Origin: Parasulfuritortus cantonensis
GTDB lineage: Bacteria; Pseudomonadota; Gammaproteobacteria; Burkholderiales; Thiobacillaceae
Assembly: GCF_004337445.1 (NCBI RefSeq)
Contig: NZ_SJZB01000049.1
Span: forward strand, 1-64,000
Direction of reading: 5' to 3'
Length of the DNA stretch: 64,000 nucleotides
The position numbers were made by a program, and so were the translations under genes. The notes under the pieces were generated by a model, which made no database searches, was not told where the DNA came from, and saw only the letters and a list, made by a program, of their open reading frames with translations. Below are positions 11,839 through 22,349 of this stretch, in pieces; position 1 is the stretch's first letter, and each line of letters opens with the position of its first letter.

Positions 11839-11883
11839 GCCATATCCCCGCGTTGCGCACGACTCAGGTAATCCGTTTTTCAG
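11791..11883 (+). promoter_or_regulatory. Long-range inverted repeat enclosing the Trp codons before trpE
   Basis: CTGAAAACCGG (11791-11801) can pair with CCGTTTTTCAG (11873-11883) at 10 of 11 positions, closing a loop that holds the Trp codons and leader stop. The 3' arm contains the T-run and abuts the trpE ribosome binding site (AGAGAG). A smaller 5-bp hairpin, ATGGC/GCCAT, lies inside. These could be the alternative structures of an attenuator or a translational switch; the fold is inferred by eye. Confidence 0.35.
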
Positions 11884-11892
11884 AGAGCGACC

Positions 11893-13367
11893 ATGACCGA
11901 ACAGGAATTCATCGATTTCGCCCGCCAGGGCTATAACCGTATCCCCGTCTACCGGCAATTCCCGGCCGACCTGGACACGCCCCTGTCCATCTATCTCAAG
12001 CTGGCCAACCAGCCCTACACCTACCTGCTCGAATCGGTGGTGGGGGGCGAGCGTTTCGGCCGCTATTCCTTCATCGGCCTGCCCGCCCGCACCGTCGTGC
12101 GCGTGCGCGGCCACTTCGTCAGCGTCGAGACCGACGGGCTGCCGGTCGAGCAGAGCGACCAGGCTGATCCGCTCGCCTTCGTCGAGTCCTTCCTGGGCCG
12201 TTACGAGGCGGCGCCGTTGCCCGGCCTGCCGCGCTTCCCGGGCGGCCTGTGCGGCTACTTCGGCTATGACACGGTGCGCTACATCGAGAAGCGCCTGGCC
12301 GCCGTGGTCAAGCCGGACGTGCTCGGTACGCCCGACATCCTGCTCATGCTCACCGACGAACTGGCGGTGGTCGACAACCTGTCGGGCCGCCTGACCCTGA
12401 TCGTCTTCGCCGACCCGTTGCAGGACGATGCCTACGCCAAGGCCCAACTGCGTCTGGCCGAATTGGCGAAGCATCTGTCGCGCGCGGTGACGCCCCCAAG
12501 GACGAGCCGGGCGAGGTCGTCGAGGCGCAGTCGGAGTTCGGCAAGGAGGCGTACAAGCAGGCGGTCGAGAAGGCCAAGCGCTACATCCGCGATGGCGACA
12601 TCATGCAGGTCGTGCCCTCGCAACGCATGAGCCGGCCGTTCAACGCCCATCCGCTCACCCTGTACCGGGCCCTGCGCGGGCTCAACCCGTCGCCCTACAT
12701 GTTCTATTACGACATGGGCAACTTCCAGGTGGTCGGCGCCTCGCCGGAGATATTGACCCGCCTGGAGGGCGACATGGTCACCGTGCGGCCCATCGCCGGC
12801 ACGCGTCCGCGCGGCCGCACCCGCGAGGACGACCTTGCCCTCGAACGCGAGTTGCTGGCCGACCCCAAGGAACTGGCCGAACACCTGATGCTGGTCGATC
12901 TCGGCCGCAACGACGTCGGCCGGGTGGCGCAGACCGGTACGGTCAAGGTGACCGAAAAGATGGTCATCGAGCGTTACTCGCACGTCATGCACATCGTCTC
13001 CAACGTCGAGGGCCGGCTGCGCCCGGGCCAGACGGCCATGGACGTGCTGCGCGCCACCTTCCCGGCCGGGACCGTGTCGGGGGCGCCGAAGGTGCGGGCG
13101 ATGGAGATCATCGACGAGATCGAGCCGAGCAAGCGCGGCATCTACGCCGGCGCGGTCGGTTACCTGGGCTTCAACGGCGACATGGACCTGGCCATCGCCA
13201 TCCGTACCGCCGTGATCAAGGACAAGACGCTGTACGTGCAGTCGGGGGGAGGTCTGGTTGCCGATTCCGTGCCCGAGAACGAGTGGCAGGAGACGCAGAA
13301 CAAGGCGCGCGCGGTGTTGCGTGCCGCGGAATTGGCCCAAGCCGGATTCAGCGGCGAGACGGTCTGA
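11893..13367 (+). CDS. trpE: Anthranilate synthase component I (frameshifted)
   Basis: Converts chorismate plus ammonia to anthranilate; partner of TrpG. The N-terminal half carries the tryptophan feedback site L-L-E-S; the C-terminal half carries the chorismate-binding core ([25 protein letters not shown]). The frame breaks at the C5 run 12493-12497: the N-terminal frame reads V-T-P-P then nonsense, while the next frame resumes K-D-E-P-G-E. One added C restores a protein of about 491 residues. Tryptophan biosynthesis appears otherwise intact, so an assembly error is likely. Regulation probably combines feedback at L-L-E-S with the leader upstream. Confidence 0.92.
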
Positions 13368-13445
13368 TCCGACCCGTCGTCTGGTGACGGTCGTCATCGG
13401 TTGGCGCTACACTTATTCGATTATTTTCCTGGACTTGGAGACATC

Positions 13446-14378
13446 ATGAGGTATCTCACCCGCACCCTGGTTCCGTTCGGCCTGGCCCTGTTCATTCCCG
13501 CCGCCTACGCCGCCGATGGCCAGGCGCAACCGACCGCGCCGCAGGCGGTCTATGCCCAGCCTGCGATGCCGCAATACCCGTTCTTCCCGTTTCCCTTTCC
13601 GCAGCTGACCTACCAGCCGGCGCCCCAGTACATGCCCGGCTACGCGCCCCAGATGGTGCCGCAGCAGTACGCACCGGCCTACATGCCGCAGATGATGCCG
13701 CAGCAGTATGGCTACGTGCCCTATCCGATCCCCGCCAACGTCGATCCGAAGGTACTGGAAGCGATCCGCAACGTGATCCAGTCCGGCCAGAGCGCCGGTG
13801 CCGCCGCGGTCAAGGCGAACGAGAGCGCGACCAAGGCCGACAATGCCGCCAAGGCGGCCGGCGAGGTGGTCGACCGGGCCAGCGCCTTCACCCAGAAGGC
13901 GGCCCAGGGCATGGCCACCTTTGCGCAATCCGCGAACGAGGTCGTGGCGGCCGGCAACAAGGCCGAGCAGGCGGCCCAAGTGGCCAACCAGGCCGCGGCC
14001 CGTGCCGAGGCCATGAGTGCCAAGGTCCAGGCCGTCGCCGAGCGCGCCGCCCAAGGCATGGCGGTGTTCGCGCAGTCCGCCAACACCGTCACCGAGGTCG
14101 GTGCCCGTGCCCAGGAAGCGGCCAGCCACGCCGAGCAGTCGGCGACCAAGGCGATGGACCTGATCAAGCAGGCGGAAGCCATGCTGAAGGATCTGGAGGC
14201 CCGCCTGCAGACCCTGAACGCGGCCCAGCCGGGCGCCGCCAAGGCCGTGTCGGCCAAACCGGTCGTGGCCAAGTCCGCAGCGGGCGCCCTGGAGGCGGAA
14301 GTGAAGCCGGTCGCCGCGGGCAAGACCGGCCGCCGTTACACCAGTGGCCGGCATTACACGAACAAGGCGAAACACTGA
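13446..14378 (+). CDS. Exported Pro/Gln/Tyr-rich, Ala-rich repeat protein of unknown function
   Basis: 310 residues that I do not recognise as a named family. A signal peptide (residues 1-22, ending A-Y-A-A-D) is followed by about 80 residues rich in Pro, Gln, Tyr, Met and Phe with short repeats such as M-P-Q-Q-Y and P-Q-M-V/M-P-Q-Q-Y. Residues about 115-285 are Ala-rich and probably helical or coiled-coil, with two copies of a 49-residue unit beginning A-A-Q-G-M-A-x-F-A-Q-S-A-N at residues 152 and 201. The tail is basic. It sits between trpE and a glycosyltransferase, suggesting a small insertion in the trp run. A structural or cell-surface role is a guess. Confidence 0.55.
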   Translation: MRYLTRTLVPFGLALFIPAAYAADGQAQPTAPQAVYAQPAMPQYPFFPFPFPQLTYQPAPQYMPGYAPQMVPQQYAPAYMPQMMPQQYGYVPYPIPANVDPKVLEAIRNVIQSGQSAGAAAVKANESATKADNAAKAAGEVVDRASAFTQKAAQGMATFAQSANEVVAAGNKAEQAAQVANQAAARAEAMSAKVQAVAERAAQGMAVFAQSANTVTEVGARAQEAASHAEQSATKAMDLIKQAEAMLKDLEARLQTLNAAQPGAAKAVSAKPVVAKSAAGALEAEVKPVAAGKTGRRYTSGRHYTNKAKH

Positions 14379-14381
14379 TCC

Positions 14382-15263
14382 GTGCCGGCTGGCCTCCGCC
14401 TCTCACTGTGCATCAGCACCTACAACTGGCCGGCGGCGCTCGACCTCGTGCTGGCGAGCGTCGCCCGCCAGACCGTCCTGCCGCGCGAGGTGATCGTCAC
14501 CGATGACGGTTCGGGGCCGGATACCGCGGCCCTGATCGCGCGTTGGCGGGCGCGGTTTCCGGTGCCGCTGGTACACGTCTGGCAGGCGGACACGGGCTTC
14601 CGCCTGGCGCGCGCCCGCAACCTCGCGGTGCTGGCGGCTACCGGCGATTACCTGGTCTTCCTGGATGGCGACATGGTGCTGCATCCGTGCTTCGTCGGGG
14701 ACCACAAGCGGGCCGCAGCCAGGGGAGCCTACGTTCAAGACGTGCGCGCGAAGGCCGGTAAGGGGTTGACCAGGCGCCTACTTGAACATCAGCTGCTCTG
14801 GCCCGGCTTCTTCGCGGCTGATATCAGGGGTAGACGCCATCTCCTCCATAGCCATCTGCTGAGCCACTACCGGCGCCAGGCCACGCGATCCCTGCAGAAC
14901 GTCACCGGCTCCAACATGGCGTTCTGGAAGGAAGACCTGCTCCGGGTGAACGGTTTCAACGAGGCCATGGAGGGCTGGGGCATGGAGGACAAGGAACTGG
15001 TGATCCGCCTGCGCAACAGCGGCTGCCGCGTCCGCCTGCTCAAATATGCCGGGATTGCCATGCATCTCTATCATCCCAGTCGGCGGGCACCGGAGGAGAG
15101 CAATCCGAACCGGTTCCACCTCGACAAGGCGAAGGCCGGTGCCACCTGGTGCGAGTTCGGCCTGGACCGCCATACCGGTGAGGACTTCCGCGTCGCAGAC
15201 GGGGCCGAACGGGGCGCGCGGGCGTCCGCCAACACTAGACAGGAAGCCGCGACATGCTGCTGA
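14382..15263 (+). CDS. Family 2 glycosyltransferase with galactosyltransferase-type C-terminus
   Basis: GT-A fold enzyme of 293 residues: the N-terminus [11 protein letters not shown] matches GT2, D-D-G-S-G binds nucleotide, the metal motif D-G-D is residues 95-97 (F-L-D-G-D-M), and G-W-G-M-E-D (198-203) is the hallmark of the Glyco_transf_7C region. GTG 14382 lies 3 bp after the previous gene, and its end overlaps trpG by 10 bp, so it is embedded in the trp transcription unit. The acceptor is unknown; surface polysaccharide or LPS glycosylation is likely by family. Confidence 0.82.
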   Translation: MPAGLRLSLCISTYNWPAALDLVLASVARQTVLPREVIVTDDGSGPDTAALIARWRARFPVPLVHVWQADTGFRLARARNLAVLAATGDYLVFLDGDMVLHPCFVGDHKRAAARGAYVQDVRAKAGKGLTRRLLEHQLLWPGFFAADIRGRRHLLHSHLLSHYRRQATRSLQNVTGSNMAFWKEDLLRVNGFNEAMEGWGMEDKELVIRLRNSGCRVRLLKYAGIAMHLYHPSRRAPEESNPNRFHLDKAKAGATWCEFGLDRHTGEDFRVADGAERGARASANTRQEAATCC

Positions 15264-15826
15264 TGATCGATAACTACGACAGCTTTACCTATAACCTCGT
15301 GCAGTACTTCGGTGAACTCGGCGAGGACGTCAGGGTGATCCGCAACGACGAGATCGACCTCGCCGGCGTCGCGGCGCTGTGCCCGGACCACATCGTCATC
15401 TCGCCGGGGCCCTGCACCCCGACGGAGGCGGGCATCTCCGTGCCTCTGATCCAGGCCATGGCCGGCAAGGTGCCGCTGCTCGGCGTCTGCCTGGGCCACC
15501 AGAGCATCGGCCAGGCCTACGGCGGGCGCATCGTGCACGCCAAGGAACTCATGCACGGCAAGACCTCGCCGATCCATCACAAGGATGTCGGCGTCTTCCG
15601 CGGCTTGGCCAACCCGTTCACCGCGACGCGCTACCACTCCCTGGTCATCGAGCGCGAGACGCTGCCCGATTGCCTCGAGATCACCGCCTGGACTGAGGAT
15701 GGCGAGATCATGGGCGTGCGCCACAAGACCCTGGCGGTGGAAGGCGTGCAGTTCCATCCGGAATCGATACTGACCGAACACGGCCATGCCCTGTTGAAGA
15801 ACTTCCTCGAGGGGGCGCGGGCATGA
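15254..15826 (+). CDS. trpG: Anthranilate synthase component II (glutamine amidotransferase)
   Basis: Supplies ammonia from glutamine to TrpE; the closely related PabA function is often shared. Class I amidotransferase triad: Cys79 in G-V-C-L-G-H-Q-S, and His/Glu in V-Q-F-H-P-E-S. It opens with [12 protein letters not shown], diagnostic for TrpG/PabA. 190 residues. ATG 15254 follows AGGA and lies within the end of the glycosyltransferase; its stop overlaps trpD as ATGA. Confidence 0.95.
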   Translation: MLLMIDNYDSFTYNLVQYFGELGEDVRVIRNDEIDLAGVAALCPDHIVISPGPCTPTEAGISVPLIQAMAGKVPLLGVCLGHQSIGQAYGGRIVHAKELMHGKTSPIHHKDVGVFRGLANPFTATRYHSLVIERETLPDCLEITAWTEDGEIMGVRHKTLAVEGVQFHPESILTEHGHALLKNFLEGARA

Positions 15827-16848
15827 CCGACGACGCCATCACACCCCAGCAGGCCCTGGCACGGGTCATCGAGCACCGCGAGATCTTCTACGACGAAATG
15901 CTCGGGCTGATGCGGGCGATCATGTCCGGGGAGATGAGCCCGGTGCTGATCGCGGCCCTGATCACCGGCTTGCGCGTGAAGAAGGAGACCATCGGTGAAA
16001 TCGCCGCCGCGGCAACCGTGATGCGCGAGTTCTCCACCAAGGTGGAGGTCGCCGACACCGCCCATCTGGTCGACACCTGCGGTACCGGCGGCGACACCGC
16101 CCACACCTTCAACATCTCCACGGCCGCCGCCTTCGTGGCCGCCGCCGCCGGTGCCCGGGTCGCCAAGCACGGTGGCCGCTCGGTGTCGTCCAAGTCGGGC
16201 AGCGCGGACGTCCTCGAAGCGTTGGGCGTGAACATCGGCCTGGTGCCCGAGCAGGTCGCCCAATGCATCGCCGAGGTGGGGCTCGGCTTCATGTTCGCGC
16301 CCAATTTCCACGGTGCCATGAAGCATGCCGCCCCGGTGCGCAAGGAACTGGGCGTGCGTACCCTGTTCAACATCCTCGGCCCGCTCACCAACCCCGCGGG
16401 GGCGCCGAATCAGGTGATGGGGGTGTTCCATCCCGATCTGGTCGGCATCCAGGCGCGGGTGCTGCAGCGCCTGGGCGCCCGCCATGCCGTGGTGGTGCAC
16501 GGCCGCGAAGGTCTGGACGAGATATCGATTGCCGGCGAAACGCTGATCGGCGAATTGCGCGACGATGCGGTCACCGAGTACACCGTACACCCGGAGCAGT
16601 TCGGCTTGCCGGTGCACGACATCGATGTGTTGCGCGTCGCCAATGTCGAGGAATCGCGGGACGTGGTCCTGCGCGTCCTCGACAACGTGCCCGGTCCGGC
16701 GCGCGACATCGTGTTGCTCAACGCCGGCGCGGCGATCTATGCGGCTGGCGTCGCCGGCGACTTGCAGGACGGTGTGGCACGCGCCCGCGAAGCGCTCGCC
16801 AGCGGCCGTGCGCGCGCAAAACTGGAGGAACTGGTGCGCTTCGCCTGA
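15823..16848 (+). CDS. trpD: Anthranilate phosphoribosyltransferase
   Basis: Transfers phosphoribose from PRPP to anthranilate, the second Trp-specific step. 341 residues with the PRPP site D-T-C-G-T-G-G-D and the anthranilate-site motifs [15 protein letters not shown] and F-A-P-N-F-H. Four-base overlap with trpG. In many betaproteobacteria trpC follows; here the plus-strand run ends at trpD and a minus-strand small ORF and tRNA come next, so trpC must be elsewhere. Confidence 0.95.
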   Translation: MTDDAITPQQALARVIEHREIFYDEMLGLMRAIMSGEMSPVLIAALITGLRVKKETIGEIAAAATVMREFSTKVEVADTAHLVDTCGTGGDTAHTFNISTAAAFVAAAAGARVAKHGGRSVSSKSGSADVLEALGVNIGLVPEQVAQCIAEVGLGFMFAPNFHGAMKHAAPVRKELGVRTLFNILGPLTNPAGAPNQVMGVFHPDLVGIQARVLQRLGARHAVVVHGREGLDEISIAGETLIGELRDDAVTEYTVHPEQFGLPVHDIDVLRVANVEESRDVVLRVLDNVPGPARDIVLLNAGAAIYAAGVAGDLQDGVARAREALASGRARAKLEELVRFA

Positions 16849-16852
16849 CGGT

Positions 16853-17053
16853 TCAGCGACCGAGCCGGCGCAGCAGCTTGCCGGTGTACATCGAGGTTAC
16901 GTAGGCGGCGTCTTCCTGACTGGTGCCACCTTGCAGCAGCCTCTGGCGCAAGGGGAGGGAGAGGGCGAGACCGAGTCCGAGCAGTACGGTCAAATCCCAG
17001 GAATAGGTCGTGCCCTGGCTGATGTGGCGGATTACCGTTTCGAAGCAGGTCAT
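16853..17053 (-). CDS. Small hypothetical protein with one hydrophobic segment
   Basis: 66 residues from ATG 17053, chosen because a good GGAGGT lies 5 bp upstream. A central hydrophobic stretch (D-L-T-V-L-L-G-L-G-L-A-L-S-L) could be a membrane helix; the tail is basic (G-K-L-L-R-R-L-G-R). No family recognised. Convergent with trpD, 4 bp away. The ribosome binding site makes it more credible than a chance ORF. Confidence 0.45.
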   Translation of the reverse strand: MTCFETVIRHISQGTTYSWDLTVLLGLGLALSLPLRQRLLQGGTSQEDAAYVTSMYTGKLLRRLGR

Positions 17054-17123
17054 GGCAACCTCCGGCCGCGCGCTGGCTTGTGCGCTCAGCCACGATAACG
17101 GCACATCCGGGAAAGAATTGAGC

Positions 17124-17199
17124 TGGCGCCCACGGCAGGAATCGAACCTGCGACCCTCCCCTTAGGAGGGGGATGCTCTATCCACTGAGCTACGAGGGC
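17124..17199 (-). tRNA. tRNA-Arg (anticodon CCT)
   Basis: The cloverleaf reads on the minus strand: acceptor GCCCTCG, D-arm GCTC-AGTGGATA-GAGC, anticodon stem TCCCC/GGGGA around loop CTCCTAA (anticodon CCT, codon AGG), T-arm GCAGG-TTCGATT-CCTGC, discriminator G and an encoded CCA (17124-17126). One acceptor pair, 5:68, is T-T rather than Watson-Crick. A TAGAAT -10 lies 11 bp upstream of its 5' end. Confidence 0.95.
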
Positions 17200-17209
17200 G
17201 GCGGGCGTG

Positions 17210-17215
17210 ATTCTA
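17210..17215 (-). promoter_or_regulatory. -10 element TAGAAT for tRNA-Arg(CCT)
   Basis: On the minus strand GGGTAGAATC lies 11 bp before the tRNA 5' end, the right spacing for a tRNA promoter. It overlaps the stop codon of the kinase gene. No good -35 is visible. Confidence 0.45.
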
Positions 17216-18997
17216 CCCGGCCTGGGCTGACCCTGCAGCCGGGACGGCCAGTTTGTCCAACATCTCGGTGAGGCGGCCGGCCTCGACCGGTTTCGCCAGG
17301 TAACCATCCATCCCGGCCGCCAGGCATTTCGCCTCGTCGTCCCGGCTGGCGTGCGCCGTGAGGGCGATGATCGGGATATGGCCTTGCCCGCGGTCGCGTT
17401 CCGCGCCACGGATTTCGACAGTGGCCTGGTAGCCGTCCAGTTCAGGCATCTGGATGTCCATCAGGATGACGTCGAAGCGGCCGTCGCGCCATGCCGCCAG
17501 GGCGGCGCGGCCGTTTTCCGCGACCGTCGGGTGGTGGCCGAGATCCTCGAGCAGATGACGTATGACCCATTGGTTGACCGGGTTGTCCTCGGCGACCAGG
17601 ACGGCCAGCCGCGCCATCCCGACGGGCCGTACGGCCGCTGTCGTCGCCGGCTGGTCGGCGGGGGCGGCCAGGACCGTCTCGGCCCGGGGGAGGTCGATCT
17701 CGAAGCTGAACAGGCTGCCCCGCCCGGGTGTGGATTCGACCTTGATCTCGCCGCCCATCTGGGCAACCAGGCGGGAGGCGATGGACAGGCCGAGGCCGCT
17801 GCCGCCCGCCCGCCGGCTGGCCGAGGCGTCGACCTGGTTGAAGGCCTCGAAGATGCTGGCCTGGCGGTCCTGCGGGATGCCGATGCCGGTGTCCTGCACC
17901 GCGAAGGCGAGTCTTGCCGAGCCGGCCCGCTCGTCCTTCAGCTTGACCGAGAGGATGACGCTGCCGGCATCGGTGAACTTGATCGCGTTGCCGACCAGGT
18001 TGCTCAGTATCTGGCCCAGCCTGAGGGCGTCGCAGAACACCTGTTCGGGTACCTCCGGTGCGACGGCGATGTCGAACGCCAGGCCCTTCACCACGGCGTT
18101 TGCCTGCAAGGGCAGCATGCAGCGCGCCAGCGCGGCGCGCAGGCCGGTGGGCGCCGGCTTCAGCTCCAGGCGGTCGGCCTCGATACGGGCGAAATCCAGG
18201 ATGTCGTTGATGACGTCGAGCAGCGTCGTGGCGGAATCGCGGATCATGCGTACCTGCTGGCGGTGCCCGGCCGGGAGATCGGCGCGCAGGAGCAGCTCGG
18301 CGAGACCGATGATGCCGTTCATCGGCGTCCGTATCTCGTGCGAGATGTTGGCCAGGAACTCCGACTTCGCCCGGCTGGCACCCTCCGCGGCGTCCTTCGC
18401 CTGCCGCATGGCCACTTCGGCACGCTTGCGGGTGGTGATGTCCTGGAACACGCCGACCATGCGCAGCGGCCGGTTCGGGCCGGCGTCGACGAGCATGCCC
18501 TTGGAGGCGAACCAGCGCGTCTCCGCATGCCGGGTGACGCCGCGGTACTCGACCTCGTATTCGGCGAGTTCCCCGTTCTTGTAGCGCCGCCCGACTTCCA
18601 GCACGCGTTGGACGTCGTCGGGGTGCAGGCTGCGCACCCAGGTCTCGTGGACGTTGTCGCCGACCTCGTCGCGCGTAGTGCCGAGCAGTTCGTGCCAGCG
18701 CGCGTTGACGACGCCCTTGCCGGTTGTGACGTTGACGTCGAAGAACGCCAGGCGGGCCCCGGCCAGGGCGAGATCGGCACGGCGCTCGGAGAGGTCGAGA
18801 GCGGCGCGCTGCAGGCGCGCCTGTTCCGCCAGGCCGATGACGCCGATGCCGACCAGGGGGACGAGGAGGGCGGCCAGGACCAGGCCGGCATGCACCACGC
18901 CATGCGGCGCCGCGCTGCCGCCCACCGCGACCAGCATGGCGATTTCCGCTACGACGAGCGAGGCCAGCATGGCGGGCGCGGGTAGGCTGAAATGCAT
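17213..18997 (-). CDS. Membrane hybrid sensor histidine kinase (TM-PAS-HisKA-HATPase-REC)
   Basis: About 594 residues from ATG 18997; upstream in-frame sequence is discarded because two membrane helices begin right after this start. Order: two N-terminal helices, a PAS/PAC region (about 85-200, F-D-V-N-V-T-T-G-K, ending V-F-Q-D-I-T-x-R-K), HisKA with phospho-acceptor His220 (S-H-E-I-R-T-P-M-N-G), the HATPase boxes (N-A-I-K-F-T, D-T-G-I-G-I-P, G-G-S-G-L-G-L-S-I) and a C-terminal receiver with Asp514 (I-L-M-D-I-Q-M-P-E). No output domain, so the phosphate must pass to an Hpt or separate regulator not in view. Divergent from the DksA/TraR gene; the stimulus is unknown. Confidence 0.88.
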   Translation of the reverse strand: MHFSLPAPAMLASLVVAEIAMLVAVGGSAAPHGVVHAGLVLAALLVPLVGIGVIGLAEQARLQRAALDLSERRADLALAGARLAFFDVNVTTGKGVVNARWHELLGTTRDEVGDNVHETWVRSLHPDDVQRVLEVGRRYKNGELAEYEVEYRGVTRHAETRWFASKGMLVDAGPNRPLRMVGVFQDITTRKRAEVAMRQAKDAAEGASRAKSEFLANISHEIRTPMNGIIGLAELLLRADLPAGHRQQVRMIRDSATTLLDVINDILDFARIEADRLELKPAPTGLRAALARCMLPLQANAVVKGLAFDIAVAPEVPEQVFCDALRLGQILSNLVGNAIKFTDAGSVILSVKLKDERAGSARLAFAVQDTGIGIPQDRQASIFEAFNQVDASASRRAGGSGLGLSIASRLVAQMGGEIKVESTPGRGSLFSFEIDLPRAETVLAAPADQPATTAAVRPVGMARLAVLVAEDNPVNQWVIRHLLEDLGHHPTVAENGRAALAAWRDGRFDVILMDIQMPELDGYQATVEIRGAERDRGQGHIPIIALTAHASRDDEAKCLAAGMDGYLAKPVEAGRLTEMLDKLAVPAAGSAQAG

Positions 18998-19124
18998 GGT
19001 TCGGAAGGGCGGCTGAAGTACCGCGATGGTAATGAGTAAAGGTGCGTGCCAGCCCTGGTAAATTCGTCTTGTCCCTACTGCCGGGCGAACCATAATGTCC
19101 ATATGGCAACAAGGAAAGCGAGTC

Positions 19125-19523
19125 ATGCGTCATTATTCGAAACAGGACATGCAGACCGTGCGCGATGCCTTGGCAAGCCGGTTGGCCGACCTTACCGCGC
19201 ACATCCGTGACGGCTTGTCGGAGAGCGAACAGAACCAGTTCAACGCCATCCTCGGGCGCGGCACCGGCGACAGCAGCGACGAGGCGTTGGCCGTCTCCCT
19301 GGGTGACCTGTCGGCGGCCCGGCTCGACCTGGATATCCGCCAGTGGCAGGCCCTGAAGGCGGCCGAGCAGCGGCTCGACGGCAGCGAATTCGGTGTCTGC
19401 GTCGAGTGCGGCAAGGCCATTCCGGTGGCCCGCCTGGTCGCCAATCCAGCCGCCGAGCGCTGCATCGAATGCCAGTCTGCATATGAACGCAGCCACGGCG
19501 GACAGGCCCACGGTTCCCTGTAA
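19125..19523 (+). CDS. DksA/TraR-family zinc-finger RNA polymerase regulator
   Basis: 132 residues. A coiled-coil N-terminus followed by a four-Cys zinc finger (C-V-E-C-G ... R-C-I-E-C). The tip motif D-x-x-D-x-A that DksA inserts into the RNA polymerase secondary channel is present as Asp49-S-S-Asp52-E-Ala54. ATG 19125 is preferred over 19095 because AAGGAA lies 9 bp before it. It is shorter than classical DksA, so a second DksA-like paralogue is likely rather than the housekeeping copy. A terminator follows. Confidence 0.85.
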   Translation: MRHYSKQDMQTVRDALASRLADLTAHIRDGLSESEQNQFNAILGRGTGDSSDEALAVSLGDLSAARLDLDIRQWQALKAAEQRLDGSEFGVCVECGKAIPVARLVANPAAERCIECQSAYERSHGGQAHGSL

Positions 19524-19545
19524 AATCCCCGCACCATCCCTGACC

Positions 19546-19569
19546 GGGCGGCAGATGGCCGCCCTTTTT
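19546..19569 (+). terminator. Rho-independent terminator after the DksA/TraR gene
   Basis: Perfect 7-bp stem GGGCGGC/GCCGCCC with a 5-nt loop, followed by five T. It ends only 4 bp before the uup ATG, so uup may have a promoter inside or upstream of this hairpin, or depend on read-through. Confidence 0.8.
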
Positions 19570-19573
19570 ACGT

Positions 19574-21460
<1,887 letters not shown>

Positions 21461-21472
<12 letters not shown>

Positions 21473-21880
21473 CGCCGTCGGCATGGGCTTGCGGTCGAGC
21501 AGGGCCAGCCAGCCGCGGGCGATGCGGTAGACGATCCAGAGCCCGACGCCGAGCATGAGCAGGAGGGCGGCCGGGATGCCGATCAGGGTGAAGGCCAACG
21601 ACCACGCCACCAGCAGCCAGAGCAGGGCGAACCAGAAGGTACGGATCTGCCAGCCGAAGTGGCTGTCCAGCCAAGTGCCGCGGACGTCGCCGCGCTTCAG
21701 GTAATTGAGTATGACCGCGATGATCGACGGCCAGCCGGACAGGAAAGCCGTGATCACGAACGCGGCGCTGGTCAGCCCGGCCAGCGCGCTCAAGGCATGC
21801 AGGCCGTAGATGACGTGGGCGAGGGCGAGGCTGCTGTCGCCGCTGGCGGTCGTGGCCGGAACGGGATCGGTCTGGTTCAT
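21461..21880 (-). CDS. DUF4870-like small membrane protein
   Basis: 139 residues from ATG 21880. About three membrane helices (starting A-L-A-H-V-I-Y-G-L-H-A-L, then F-W-F-A-L-L-W-L-L-V-A-W, then G-I-P-A-A-L-L-L-M-L-G) with an intervening D-S-H-F-G-W-Q-I-R-T-F-W loop, matching the pattern of uncharacterised bacterial membrane proteins related to DUF4870. Function unknown. Convergent with uup. Confidence 0.65.
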
Positions 21881-21940
21881 GGCGGTGGGTCGATTGCAGG
21901 CCCGTTCATTCTCGCCGCTTTCCCGGAGTCGGTCCATGTA

Positions 21941-21969
21941 TTGAGTTGGTTAATGGAATTGATTAATGT
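21941..21969 (+). promoter_or_regulatory. Possible sigma-70 promoter for the Cys-rich gene
   Basis: TTGAGT, 17 bp, TAATGT in an unusually AT-rich stretch. The -35 matches 4 of 6 and the -10 only 3 of 6, so this is tentative. Confidence 0.3.
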
Positions 21970-21976
21970 CACAAAT

Positions 21977-21997
21977 AACCACTTGTAAACAGTGGTT
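21977..21997. repeat. Perfect inverted repeat AACCACT-N7-AGTGGTT
   Basis: A 7-bp perfect inverted repeat with a 7-nt spacer lies about 8 bp after the putative -10 and is followed by four T. It could be an operator or a short leader hairpin for the downstream small secreted protein. Confidence 0.45.
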
Positions 21998-22059
21998 TTG
22001 CCGTGCCAATCTCAACTGCCGGGTTCCCGACAACCATATGACCGTAAGGAGGAGAAACC

Positions 22060-22323
22060 ATGCGGACGATCATGACGGGGTTGTTGTTGTGTGCGATGGC
22101 CGGCTTGGCGACCGCCACGCTGGCCGCCGATGCCGCGAAAAACGGCGAAGTGGTGGAGACGTTGCGCAAGACCTGCGATTGCGTGCGTCACCATCCGAGT
22201 GGCTTTCCGTACATCGAACAACGTATCGCGACCTGCAAGACCTACAAGAATTCGCAAGGTCACGTGACGGCGTTCGATTGTCCGAATTGCTATGCCCTGT
22301 GTTCAGACAAGCCCGCGAGTTGA
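22060..22323 (+). CDS. Small secreted Cys-rich protein of unknown function
   Basis: 87 residues from ATG 22060, preceded by a near-perfect AAGGAGGAGA ribosome binding site. A signal peptide (about 1-22, ending T-L-A-A) leads to a mature chain of about 65 residues with six cysteines: C-D-C-V-R-H-H, R-I-A-T-C-K and F-D-C-P-N-C-Y-A-L-C. The Cys pattern plus H-H could bind metal or haem-free clusters, or form disulfides; no family recognised. Base composition is less GC-rich than neighbours. It has its own terminator, so it is probably a monocistronic, well-translated gene. Confidence 0.65.
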   Translation: MRTIMTGLLLCAMAGLATATLAADAAKNGEVVETLRKTCDCVRHHPSGFPYIEQRIATCKTYKNSQGHVTAFDCPNCYALCSDKPAS

Positions 22324-22349
22324 GAACACCTAGATAAGGGCAACGATTG

